DNA of 64,000 nucleotides, taken from NCBI GenBank assembly GCA_017527155.1, contig JAFXQI010000012.1, forward strand, positions 1-64,000, given 5' to 3'. The stretch comes from Kiritimatiellia bacterium (GTDB lineage: Bacteria; Verrucomicrobiota; Kiritimatiellia; CAIQIC01; Lenti-01). This document shows positions 56,418-64,000 of this stretch, in pieces; the stretch's first letter is position 1; each line of letters begins with the position of its first letter. Position numbers and translations under genes: made by a program. Under the pieces are notes generated by a model. It searched no databases. It was not told where the DNA came from and was given only the letters and a program-made list of their open reading frames with translations.

Positions 56418-58016
56418 TCATTGCAGGCGGAAGAACCGCGCCGGAGCCGAGGAGGCGGGAATGGTGAGGACGTGGGCTCCGGGGGCGTTGGAGAGAGCCG
56501 CCAGCGGGGTCCAGCGGGTTGAGAGAACGTCGGGCGAGACCGCCAGGGACTTCGGCAGCGACGCCGCGGGCAGCGGCGGCAGCCAGTAGGCGATGTTCAG
56601 GACGCCGCCCTTGCGCGGGGCGACCGAGAGCAGCCGCGGGCTGAGCCCGTCGGTCTCCGCCGCGAACTGCGCGAGGAAGGCCGCCGCGATGCCCGGATGC
56701 GAGAGGAACAGCACGTTCTCGTCGTTCGCCGAGGTGTAGACCAGCGCGGACGCGGTCCAGTTCGCCGAGCCGTGGATGACGAGCGGGCGCTCGCCGAGCG
56801 GGTCGATGACCATGTACTTGGTGTGGACCAGGTCGCGGTTGTTGTTGTCGTAGGATGCATGGTCGGCGGCGTAGTACGCGTCGTAGAGGCGGACGCGGTT
56901 GGCCGTCGTGTAGGCGCCGGAATGCAGCAGGTTGGTGTACGCCGCGTAGCTGTCGTCCGCGGGGACGAGCCGGTCGGACTTGGGGATGACGCCGTGGACG
57001 GTCACCCCCCGGTTGCACGCGCGGACGAGCTGGTCGACGACGTCCGCGCGCGTGAGCTTGTTGAGCGAGAAGTAGATGTCGGTGGTGGCGGCGGCGATGG
57101 CGTTGGTGATGTCGCGCAGGGCGTTGTCGCCGCCGTACGCGCCGTCCGGGTACGGCGCGAACCGCACCCACGAGTCGGCCGCGGCCCCGGTGAGCCGGAA
57201 GCGCGTGCCGTCGGGCGCGTGCGACTTGGCGGGATTCGCGTGGAAGAGGCCGCCGAGCATCTGCGAGAGTTCGTTGGATACGGCGGCCGCGAGACGGTCG
57301 TTGCGGATTTCCGCCAGGATGTTCCACTGCTGGCTGGAGGCGCCGCCGGTGTAGTTCCACGAGCCGGACAGCACCCACCGTTCCTTGCGGGACTTGTACC
57401 AGAAGACGCCGAGCTTGTCGTGCATGATCCCCCCCGACGGCGCGCGCGACAGCTTCAGCGGATTGCTCTTCCGCGAGGAGAGCGACTTGAGCGAGCAGCC
57501 CGGCCAGTAGTTGCTCGCGACGTCCACCGAGTAGCCCGCCACGAACCCCACCGACGCCCCGCGCGCGAGCGCGTTGGACACGGCGCCGAGGATCGGCCCC
57601 GCCGCGCCGACGCTCTCCGACGGCCCCGAGAACGTGTACGTCGAAAGGCACGCCCAGTCGCCCTTCTGCAACGCTTCGATGCGCGCGAGCCAGGCGTCGC
57701 GGATGACGAATTCGTCCGGGCCGACGGTCTTGTAGGAGGTCGTCTGGTCGGGGAGGTTGAAGTGGACGACCCAGTCCGCGCCGGTGACGCTCCCGGCGCG
57801 GGCAGAACCCAGCGAAAGGAACCCTGCGGCGGCAATGGCCAAGGCGGTCTTGAAGGCACCACGGGCGCTCCGTGGTGGGGCGAGCACTCCGTGCGAGCCG
57901 CAGGGGGGATTGGAGCGGCTCGCTCGGAGAGCTCGCCCCACCGGGCCAATGCACACAAACCGGCTGAGCCTTTTTGGAGCCCGATCTGACGGAACTGTGC
58001 GCCGTGCGTCCGTCAT
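56418..58016 (-). CDS. Secreted phospholipase D-like protein
   Basis: The 532-residue protein has two HKD motifs of the PLD superfamily: IMHDKLGVFWYKSRKERWVLSGSWN and LVHTKYMVIDPLGERPLVIHGSANW. It should hydrolyse or transfer phosphodiesters of lipids or nucleic acids outside the cytoplasm. A signal-like helix (FKTALAIAAAGFLSLGSARA) lies only at residues 55-74. Residues 25-48 before it are encoded by a GGTGGGGCGAGC inverted-repeat element (57874-57942). The start at 58016 is supported because it overlaps the stop of the upstream gene (ATGA). The last 30 residues (RWTPLAALSNAPGAHVLTIPASSAPARFFRLQ) look like a short beta C-terminal module of PVC exported proteins. Confidence 0.85.
   Translation of the reverse strand: MTDARRTVPSDRAPKRLSRFVCIGPVGRALRASRSNPPCGSHGVLAPPRSARGAFKTALAIAAAGFLSLGSARAGSVTGADWVVHFNLPDQTTSYKTVGPDEFVIRDAWLARIEALQKGDWACLSTYTFSGPSESVGAAGPILGAVSNALARGASVGFVAGYSVDVASNYWPGCSLKSLSSRKSNPLKLSRAPSGGIMHDKLGVFWYKSRKERWVLSGSWNYTGGASSQQWNILAEIRNDRLAAAVSNELSQMLGGLFHANPAKSHAPDGTRFRLTGAAADSWVRFAPYPDGAYGGDNALRDITNAIAAATTDIYFSLNKLTRADVVDQLVRACNRGVTVHGVIPKSDRLVPADDSYAAYTNLLHSGAYTTANRVRLYDAYYAADHASYDNNNRDLVHTKYMVIDPLGERPLVIHGSANWTASALVYTSANDENVLFLSHPGIAAAFLAQFAAETDGLSPRLLSVAPRKGGVLNIAYWLPPLPAASLPKSLAVSPDVLSTRWTPLAALSNAPGAHVLTIPASSAPARFFRLQ
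57874..57942. repeat. GGTGGGGCGAGC inverted-repeat element, copy 2 (within a gene)
   Basis: GGTGGGGCGAGC at 57874-57885 and GCTCGCCCCACC at 57931-57942 are perfect arms, with TGCGAGCCGC/GCGGCTCGC pairing inside. It is translated in frame as part of the N-terminus of the PLD-like protein. Confidence 0.82.
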
Positions 58017-60145
58017 GGCCCGGCGGAGATGTGCACGCCGAAGACGGCGGCGGGGTTGGTGCATCCGGTGAGGTCGAAGTCCAGCCGCGCCGGACCGGTG
58101 GATTCCACCGGCGGCGCGCTCCAGATCCACGCTTCTTCCGCCGCCCCCGCGTCCGGGGACGCGACCGCGAACGGCGTGAACCAGCGCGGTTCCGCGTTGT
58201 CCGCACGCAGCGAGAGGTTCGTCAGCGTGTAGGCCTCGATGACGTACGTTTCGCCGGGCGGCGGCGGCGTGTTGGTCGAGAGGACGAGGATGGGGAACGC
58301 GTTCGTCGCCGTCGCCCCCGTGCCCAGGTCCGTCAGCACCGCCGTGAGGACGTGCGTGCCGACGTCGGCCTCTGTGGTTCCGGTGCGGATGAAGAAGCGG
58401 CTTTTGTTCGCGGTGGTGGCCTCGTTCTCGAACGCGGGATCGGCCTCCCACGCCGTGCTCCACGCGTTCGTGTTATCACCGTGCAGCACCACGTTCGCCA
58501 CGCGCACGTCCACCGCCCCCGGCACCTCCACCGACGCCGTGCCCGCCAGCTCGAACCGCGGCGCCGACACCACGCGCACCACCGCCTGCGTGCGGCACGC
58601 CGTGCCGTCCGCCGGCAGCCGCGCCTCCACCGCGAGCGCGTACTCCCCCCAGTCCGCCTCCGTTTCCGGCGCGAACGCGAACAGCAGGTCGCCGCCCGCC
58701 GTCTCTTCGAACGACGCCGCATCCGACGGCGGCTCCAGCGACCACGACCACTCGCGTACCATTCCGTCCGCGTGCAGCAACTCGAAAACCACCTCCGCGC
58801 GCGAACCCACCGTCACCACCGCGGGGACGTCCGCGGACAGCACCGGCGGCGACTCCCCGTAGGGGAGGATGGCGATGTCGTCGAGGTTCGCGATCTCCCC
58901 GGCGTTCCCCGTCGTGGCCAGCCGGACCCACACCGGATCGACCCGCTCCACCGGCAGCACGTACACGCAGTTCGTGATGTCCAGGCACCCGCGGCTGGAG
59001 AAGCCGCCGGCCGCCGACCACTCCTCCCCGTCGCCGCGGACCTGCAGCTCGAAGTTCACCGTGCGGTTCGACTGGAAGCACGCGCAGTGTACCGTCACCG
59101 CCCCCACGCCGTCGTACGGGTCCAGCGATTCGAGGATGGCCGGCTGCGACGCCGCCGAATGCCGGAAGCGCGCCGAGCCGCCCCCGATCTTCGCATCCCG
59201 CTTGTCGCTCGTGCACACGTTGAACCACCGCCAGTTCACGCCGCGCATCGCGACGACCGTGCCCGCGTTGGTGTCGTAGTTGACCGTGGGCAGCCCCTCG
59301 AAATCCAGGAACCGCGGATTCATCGAGTCCGACACCGTGAACGTGCACGACGCCTCCGCGGCCGTCCCCGGGTCCTCCGTTTCCCACGCCCGCGCCGTCA
59401 GCGTGAACGTCTTCCCCAGGTCCTCCTCCGCCGGCACCAGCGTCAGGCGCGGATCGCCCCAGTCGTTCGCGAACCCGGCGAACTCCGGCTCGATCGACCA
59501 CGAGAAACCCACCGACTCCGCCGCATGCACCACCGTCGCCGCGATGTCCGTCTCGCGCCCCAGCGGCAGGTCCCCGTCCGCCGGGCCCTCCACCGACACG
59601 TACAGGCGGAACGGCTCGATTTCCAGGTCGTCGATCGTGCACGTCGCCCCGCGGTTCGAGATGCAGAACGCGGACACCGCCCGCAGCGGCGCCGCCTCCG
59701 GTACCAGCCGCGCCCGCACGGCCCCGTCGCCCGTTTCCCCGGGCGCGAAGGTGGCGAACGACACCCCGTCCGCCAGCAGGTCGAGCCGGATCGCCGCCCC
59801 CGCGCCCCCACTTGCGAGTTTGGCGGTGAAGGACACCGCGCCGATCCCCCCCTCCAGCGGTTGCGCCAGCGCGAGCGTACCACGCTGCGCCGGCGTCGTG
59901 CTCCCCCGCAGCGCCAGCGCCGGGTTCCCTTCCTCGATCTGCGGATTTCCGCGCGCCGACGTCCACGTCCATTCCGCCCCCGTCTCCGCGTTGGTGAACC
60001 CGCCCGCCGCCGACCACGCCGACGCCGTCGCCGACAGCCCCGTGCCGTCGAACGTCTCCACAACCGTGCCCGCCCCGGCCGTCCCGGCCGCGAGCCCCGC
60101 CGCCACCGCCCCAATCAAAAGCATTCGAACCAAATGCGTCTTCAT
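58013..60145 (-). CDS. Large secreted beta-sandwich protein of unknown function
   Basis: The 710-residue protein has a signal peptide (MKTHLVRMLLIGAVAAGLAAGTAGA) and many strand-rich segments without a catalytic motif. Residues 30-160 (VVETFDGTGLSATASAW...RAVSAFCISNRGATCTIDDLEIEP) resemble a carbohydrate-binding jelly roll, as does 320-440 (DAKIGGGSARFRHS...WVRLATTGNAGEIANLDDIAILP). Between and after them are Ig-like stretches (FSWSIEPEFAGF, REWSWSLEPPSDAASF). It overlaps the downstream PLD gene (ATGA), so the two products may act together on the cell surface. A promoter with only 6 nt to the ATG supports the start at 60145. Confidence 0.75.
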   Translation of the reverse strand: MKTHLVRMLLIGAVAAGLAAGTAGAGTVVETFDGTGLSATASAWSAAGGFTNAETGAEWTWTSARGNPQIEEGNPALALRGSTTPAQRGTLALAQPLEGGIGAVSFTAKLASGGAGAAIRLDLLADGVSFATFAPGETGDGAVRARLVPEAAPLRAVSAFCISNRGATCTIDDLEIEPFRLYVSVEGPADGDLPLGRETDIAATVVHAAESVGFSWSIEPEFAGFANDWGDPRLTLVPAEEDLGKTFTLTARAWETEDPGTAAEASCTFTVSDSMNPRFLDFEGLPTVNYDTNAGTVVAMRGVNWRWFNVCTSDKRDAKIGGGSARFRHSAASQPAILESLDPYDGVGAVTVHCACFQSNRTVNFELQVRGDGEEWSAAGGFSSRGCLDITNCVYVLPVERVDPVWVRLATTGNAGEIANLDDIAILPYGESPPVLSADVPAVVTVGSRAEVVFELLHADGMVREWSWSLEPPSDAASFEETAGGDLLFAFAPETEADWGEYALAVEARLPADGTACRTQAVVRVVSAPRFELAGTASVEVPGAVDVRVANVVLHGDNTNAWSTAWEADPAFENEATTANKSRFFIRTGTTEADVGTHVLTAVLTDLGTGATATNAFPILVLSTNTPPPPGETYVIEAYTLTNLSLRADNAEPRWFTPFAVASPDAGAAEEAWIWSAPPVESTGPARLDFDLTGCTNPAAVFGVHISAGP

Positions 60146-60151
60146 GCCCCC

Positions 60152-60180
60152 ATCAAACCACACTCATCTTCCCGACGCAA
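60152..60180 (-). promoter_or_regulatory. Leaderless promoter of the secreted protein-PLD operon
   Basis: TTGCGT (60180-60175), 17-bp spacer, TTTGAT (60157-60152), 6 nt (GGGGGC) to the ATG at 60145. Confidence 0.72.
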
Positions 60181-60215
60181 CAGGGAACCCCGTTCCCGCG
60201 TTCTTGCACCCGCCG

Positions 60216-61169
60216 TCAGCGGTTTCCGATCCGCGATCCGGAGGTGTCGGCAAGCCACCGGGCGAAGCGGTCGCGGTGGACGGCGATCGGTTTGGGTAGA
60301 TCGCGTTCCTCCAGGAAGCGGGCGAATGCGCGCATCGTCGCGTCCAGACGGGACGGCGTCACGGCCACCGTGCAATCGCCGAGGATCACCGATTGGCAGG
60401 AAACCGGCTTTCGCTCCGCGAGCCAGCGGCGGGATTTTGCCGCTTCCTTCGCGCGGCGGGCGGTGCGGCGGACGGCCAGCAGCTCGGGGATGCCCAGCTC
60501 CGCGTCGACGTGCTTGCGGAGGCGGTCGAAGTTCCGGTGTTCGCGGAGAAGGCGGGCGAGGCGGCGGCGGGCGGTGGAGCAGGGGGCCTGGAGGGCGGCG
60601 GGAAGCGGGCGGTCCGGGGATTCGCCGGGGAGGAGCCATTCGAGGGGAAGGCGCGGATCGAGCCGGAGGAACTGGCGGAGCCGGAGAGCGAGGAGGCGGT
60701 AGCGCATGAGGGTGGAGTAGCTGGCCGGAATGCGGTTGTCGGCAAGGTAGCCGCGAAGGCCGGGACCGCGCGACTGGATGCGTTTGGCGCCGGTCGGGGA
60801 TTCGCGGTAGCGGTTGCCGCTGTCGAGCGTGGGGCCGAGGTCGGCCAGGCGCGACCCGATGCGCAGGCGGACGCGGAGGGTGCGCGGCGAAACCGCGCAA
60901 TCGGCCTTCAGTTCCTTCGCGGTCGGCGTCCCGCGGAGGGAGGGGCTTCCGGGAGGCGCGGCGCGGAGACGGCCCCGGCGGCGGAGTTCGCCGAGAATCG
61001 CCGCGCCGGTCTCGGTGGCGAGGAAGCCGACGAAAGCGGTTGCCGTGATGCCGAGAATCGCCGGCATGAATGCCAGGCCGAGCGCGCCGTTGCCGCCGCG
61101 GAAGGGAGAGCAGGCGGCATCGAAGACGGATTGGGTGAGGTCGGAGGCGTTGCGGAGGATGTCTTTCAT
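60216..61169 (-). CDS. Membrane-anchored protein of unknown family, copy 2
   Basis: The 317-residue protein is the paralogue of the one encoded at 24467. It has one membrane helix (about residues 34-56) followed by the shared blocks SLRGTPTAKELKADCAVSPRTL, VRLRIGSRLADLGPTLDSGN, KRIQSRGPG, then LADNRIPASYSTLMRY and RLPLEWLLPGESPDRPLP. The last 100 residues differ between copies; here they include LDATMRAFARFLEERDLPKPIAVHRDRFARWLADTS. No known domain was recognised. A consensus TTGACA box is 33 nt upstream of the ATG. It is not close to the first copy or to any mobile element, so this looks like a dispersed family. Confidence 0.75.
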   Translation of the reverse strand: MKDILRNASDLTQSVFDAACSPFRGGNGALGLAFMPAILGITATAFVGFLATETGAAILGELRRRGRLRAAPPGSPSLRGTPTAKELKADCAVSPRTLRVRLRIGSRLADLGPTLDSGNRYRESPTGAKRIQSRGPGLRGYLADNRIPASYSTLMRYRLLALRLRQFLRLDPRLPLEWLLPGESPDRPLPAALQAPCSTARRRLARLLREHRNFDRLRKHVDAELGIPELLAVRRTARRAKEAAKSRRWLAERKPVSCQSVILGDCTVAVTPSRLDATMRAFARFLEERDLPKPIAVHRDRFARWLADTSGSRIGNR

Positions 61170-61178
61170 GGTGGGAGG

Positions 61179-61207
61179 AGGATGGCGGAAAGGGGATATG
61201 TTGTCAA
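61179..61207 (-). promoter_or_regulatory. Promoter of membrane-anchored family copy 2
   Basis: TTGACA (61207-61202), 17-bp spacer, CATCCT (61184-61179), 9 nt to the ATG; the -10 match is weak. Confidence 0.5.
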
Positions 61208-61284
61208 TAATTTCGTGTTCCCAAATGTAGTGGACGATGCGGCGCGGCAGGGCTTGGAGATGGGGAAGAAGAGGGGGGCGTGGG

Positions 61285-62379
61285 CTAGCCCCGGGCGGGG
61301 CCGTAGAGGAAGCGGAGGAAGCGGGGGACCATGCGGGACCAGGCTTTTTCGTTGTGCTCGGCCCAGGCTTCGATGCGGACGATCAGGTCGCGGGTCGGGA
61401 AGTGCGAGGCTTTCAGGGCATCGACCATGCGGAGGGTGCCTTTCAGGAGCTCGGCTTCGAGGTCGCCCTTGCCGCCGCAGGAGATGAAGAGGCGCGTCTT
61501 CGGGAGGGGCAGGTGCCCCGCGGCCGCGGCGCGCACCATGCGGAGGCATTCGGCGTCGAGGCCGGCGCAGAAGGCCGGGGAGAGGCAGGCGGCCGCGGTC
61601 CAGACGTCGGGACGGGTCCAGGCGGCGTAGAAGGAGATGAGGCCGCCCATGGAGGAGCCGGCGATGGAGGTCCGGGCCGGGTCGGTGCGCCAGCGGGCGT
61701 CGACCATCGGCTTGAGTTCGTCGGTCAGGAAGCGGAGGTAGGCGTCGCCCAGGCGCGCGGGGTCGTATTCGGCGTCGCGGTCGGGCGTGCAGTCGGCCGC
61801 GACGGCGATGAAGGGTTCGAGTTCGCCGCCGAGGATCATGTCCTGGGCATGGTCGTCGACCATCCAGTCGTGGCCCCAGGTGGAGGTGTCGGGGTCGAAG
61901 ACCTGCCGGCCGTCGTGCAGGTAGAGGACGGGATAGCGCCGCCGCGGCCGCTCGTCGTAGCCGGGCGGGAACCAGACGATGACGTCGCGCGGCCGCTCGA
62001 GCCAGCGGGATTTGACGGCGGGGAGTTTGATCCAGTTGCCGATGATGCGGGGTCCGGGCGGGGTGCCGAGGCGGTCTTTCCAGCCGGCGGCGCGGAGGGT
62101 GACGGTGCCGTCGGGGACGGCTTCGAGGTGGGCGTTGGCGGGGATGTGGCCGAATTCGTCGGCGGCCTCGGTGTCCCAGCTGCCGCGCGTGACTTTGCAT
62201 TCGAAGGGGCCCGGGGCCTCGAAGAGGACGTCGGCCTCCCAGGTGCGGTCGGCGGTGCGCCGCAGCGGCACGCCGGCGGGGTCCCAGCGCCCCATGGTGG
62301 CGGGGGATCCGGCGAGGTATACGCGTTCGCCGGCGGGCAGGGCGCGGGCGGTCTCGACCCGCATGGCCATCCGGATCAC
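61285..62379 (-). CDS. Esterase D/enterochelin-esterase-like enzyme with N-terminal CBM20-like domain
   Basis: This 364-residue protein begins with a starch-binding-like beta domain (ARALPAGERVYLAGSPATMGRWDPAGVPLRRTADRTWEADVLF, residues about 10-95) followed by an alpha/beta-hydrolase of the Esterase D family. The nucleophile elbow is SIAGSSMGGLISFYAAW, and RYPVLYLHDGRQVFD is the oxyanion region. The catalytic His is probably in EAWAEHNEKAW. No signal peptide is present. Substrates could be acyl esters of sugars. The start is GTG at 62379, which overlaps the stop of the Na/Pi cotransporter gene (GTGA). Confidence 0.83.
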   Translation of the reverse strand: MIRMAMRVETARALPAGERVYLAGSPATMGRWDPAGVPLRRTADRTWEADVLFEAPGPFECKVTRGSWDTEAADEFGHIPANAHLEAVPDGTVTLRAAGWKDRLGTPPGPRIIGNWIKLPAVKSRWLERPRDVIVWFPPGYDERPRRRYPVLYLHDGRQVFDPDTSTWGHDWMVDDHAQDMILGGELEPFIAVAADCTPDRDAEYDPARLGDAYLRFLTDELKPMVDARWRTDPARTSIAGSSMGGLISFYAAWTRPDVWTAAACLSPAFCAGLDAECLRMVRAAAAGHLPLPKTRLFISCGGKGDLEAELLKGTLRMVDALKASHFPTRDLIVRIEAWAEHNEKAWSRMVPRFLRFLYGPARG

Positions 62380-64000
62380 GGGGAGTCCTCGCGCGGTTTG
62401 GCGGCGTCGGAAGGGTGGGGGACGGACGGCGGCGGGCGGATGCCGTGCGCGGCGTCGGGGTCTTCGTCGGTGTCGGGCGCGTCGTCGTCCTCGGTGGCGG
62501 TCCATTCGCCGTCGGGGGCGGAGTGCGGGGCGCGCGCGGGGATGTGGGAGGTGATTTCCTCGGGCAGGTCGGAGTCGTCGAAGGGCGTCGCCTGGCGCAG
62601 CATCTTGAGGTAGGCGCTGGGGTCGACGGGCTTCGCCGGCTCGTACTCGCCGGGGTCGCCGACGCTCTTCTCCAGCTTGGTCTGCTTGACCCAGAAGTCG
62701 GGCTGCCGCTCGGAGAACGCGACGGATTTGGCGCGGCGGACAAGGCGGTCGAGGTCTTCGACGTAGCGGTTGAGGTAGTAGCCGGCGACGGGCGAGATGC
62801 GCTTCTCGCGGCTCGCGCCCACGAAGTCGGCCTTGGCGTCCATGGACTGGATCATGTAGGCGTCGCGCGCGCGCAGGATCTTCAGCGCGGTCTTCTGGAA
62901 GGGCTCGTCGGTCTGGCCGAATGAGTCCGCCATCATCGCGATGACGCGCTTGGCGGAGCAGAAGAGCATGAACCAGGTCTTGAAGAGGTCTTCCGGCACG
63001 AGGGCGCCCTTGATGCGCATGCGTTCGACGGAGGTGTCGCCGATGTGGGCGAGGTGGTCGCCGATGCGCTCGATGTCCTTCATGCAGCTGTGCAGGTGCT
63101 GGACGAAGAGCGTCTGGCGGCGCGAGAGGTAGCGGCGGGTCAGGCGCCCGAGGTACGCCTCCATCGAGTGGCGGATTTCGTTGATGACCTCCTCGTTCGC
63201 CATCAGCTTGCGGTACAGCGGCTGGCTCGGCTCCAGGATCAGGTGCCCGTTGACCATCATGCTGTCCACGCAGATCTTCGCCATGCGCCGCAGCTCCTTG
63301 ATGACCGCCTCCAGCGCCGCCTCCGGCTTCACCAGCAGCTTCTCCTCCAGGAACGACGGATCCGGCTCGGGCTCCTTCGACGGCGTGATCCACAGGATGA
63401 ACCGCATGAACGCGCGCGAGAGCGGCAGCAACACGAGGGTGCCCGCCGTCATCAGCAGCACGTGCAGGTTCGCGCCCTGGCGCACCAGGTTGCCCGGCGC
63501 CGACCACTCGCAGAAGCGCATCAGCCACGGCCACGCCGACAGCGCCAGCCCCACGTTCACCACGTTGAAGAGCACGTGCGCGAGCGCCGCGCGCTTCGCC
63601 GCGATGCGCATCGGCAGCGACGCCATCACCGGCACGATGCACGTGCCGACCATCGCGCCCAGGATGATCACCGCGACCTGGTGGAACTCCGTGAAGACCC
63701 CCGCCGTCGCCAGTGCGAACGTGAGCCCGATCATCGCCCCCGACGACGTCAGCAGCGCCGTCAGCACCGTCGAGATGCCCACGCCCGCCAGGCGCCACGT
63801 CCACACGTCCCCGCGGATGCCCGAGAGGTACGGCGCCAGCAGCTCCTTGTGCGGCGCGATCGCGTGCGAAATCGTCGCCATGCCGAGGAAGAGGAGGCCG
63901 AAGCCGATCCCCGCGTCGCCGAGCTTGCTCCACCGCTCCGACCGTATGAACGAGCGCGCGAGGAACCCGATCCCGATGGCGACCCAGCAATACTGGGTGA
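62376..64000 (-). CDS. Na/Pi cotransporter family protein with PhoU-like domain (5' end beyond window)
   Basis: About 541 codons are in the window; the start lies beyond the right edge. The membrane part contains the NptA-type repeats VLTALLTSSGAMIGLTFALATAGV and VAVIILGAMVGTCIVPVMASL, and helices continue to about residue 180 of the visible part. A cytoplasmic PhoU-like helical domain follows (LVKPEAALEAVIKELRRMAKICVDSMM...HSCMKDIERIGDHLAHIGD). The last 80 residues are acidic and disordered. It exports or imports phosphate with sodium. The esterase gene is translationally coupled downstream. Confidence 0.9.
   Translation of the reverse strand, partial: TQYCWVAIGIGFLARSFIRSERWSKLGDAGIGFGLLFLGMATISHAIAPHKELLAPYLSGIRGDVWTWRLAGVGISTVLTALLTSSGAMIGLTFALATAGVFTEFHQVAVIILGAMVGTCIVPVMASLPMRIAAKRAALAHVLFNVVNVGLALSAWPWLMRFCEWSAPGNLVRQGANLHVLLMTAGTLVLLPLSRAFMRFILWITPSKEPEPDPSFLEEKLLVKPEAALEAVIKELRRMAKICVDSMMVNGHLILEPSQPLYRKLMANEEVINEIRHSMEAYLGRLTRRYLSRRQTLFVQHLHSCMKDIERIGDHLAHIGDTSVERMRIKGALVPEDLFKTWFMLFCSAKRVIAMMADSFGQTDEPFQKTALKILRARDAYMIQSMDAKADFVGASREKRISPVAGYYLNRYVEDLDRLVRRAKSVAFSERQPDFWVKQTKLEKSVGDPGEYEPAKPVDPSAYLKMLRQATPFDDSDLPEEITSHIPARAPHSAPDGEWTATEDDDAPDTDEDPDAAHGIRPPPSVPHPSDAAKPREDSP

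Overview
The window is very GC-rich (about 70% by eye), densely coded, and looks like chromosomal DNA of an uncultured Gram-negative member of the PVC superphylum, most likely Kiritimatiellota or Lentisphaerota. That placement is inference. It rests on a bacterial microcompartment (BMC) locus of the sugar-phosphate type, lipid A/LPS-type genes (ArnD-like deacetylase, LPS-type kinase, WaaE-like glycosyltransferase), long secreted proteins with no known family, NfnAB-type reductase genes, and many dispersed intergenic repeats. No rRNA, tRNA or CRISPR array was seen.

Layout. 1-2535: a truncated lipoprotein gene, then a BMC vertex protein, a BMC hexamer protein and an RpiB-DeoC fusion. 2743-8635: an acidic secreted repeat protein, a D-aminoacylase, a WPFW-repeat secreted protein and an ExbB/ExbD pair. 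9018-13803: a tandem duplication of a secreted protein gene together with its repeat-rich 3' flank. 13804-19483: GH13 glycosidase, rhomboid, two small proteins, RNase R. 19615-24126: a four-gene envelope operon (WaaE-like GT, LPS-kinase/glycosidase fusion, ArnD, GNAT). 24467-28552: a membrane-anchored protein of unknown family, DNA polymerase IV, a PIG-L deacetylase. 28848-34975: L-aspartate oxidase, a DUF2959 lipoprotein, a small membrane protein, NfnA-NfnB and a pseudouridine synthase. 35443-39871: phosphodiesterase, RadC, GT4, coiled-coil protein, U32-type protein. 39961-47850: UDP-sugar pyrophosphorylase, zinc-ribbon membrane protein, solute-binding protein, TPR lipoprotein, MlaE permease, M20 peptidase. 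47865-53791: a glycosyltransferase/methyltransferase cluster interrupted by a decayed insertion sequence. 53822-64000: MutS, PLD-like protein, secreted protein, a second copy of the unknown membrane-anchored family, an esterase and a truncated Na/Pi cotransporter.

The most unusual content is non-coding. Four intergenic arrays carry a near-palindrome (TTTTCCAATCATTGGAAAA and variants) with conserved centre-to-centre spacing of 22, 30-31 and 22 bp, close to whole helical turns. A 65-nt module occurs nine times and always ends in CC-ATG-AA. Decamers (ATTGCARTCG) occur in exact 10-bp phase, and two families of GC-rich hairpin elements are scattered, one of them read through as protein in the PLD gene. 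About a dozen genes carry a sigma70-like promoter whose -10 hexamer lies only 6-9 nt before the ATG, which implies leaderless mRNAs.

Many adjacent genes overlap by ATGA or GTGA, and this fixed several start sites (8222, 23329, 34073, 36682, 58016, 62379). Coordinates and motifs come from direct reading. Family names rest on motif recognition, since no database search could be run.
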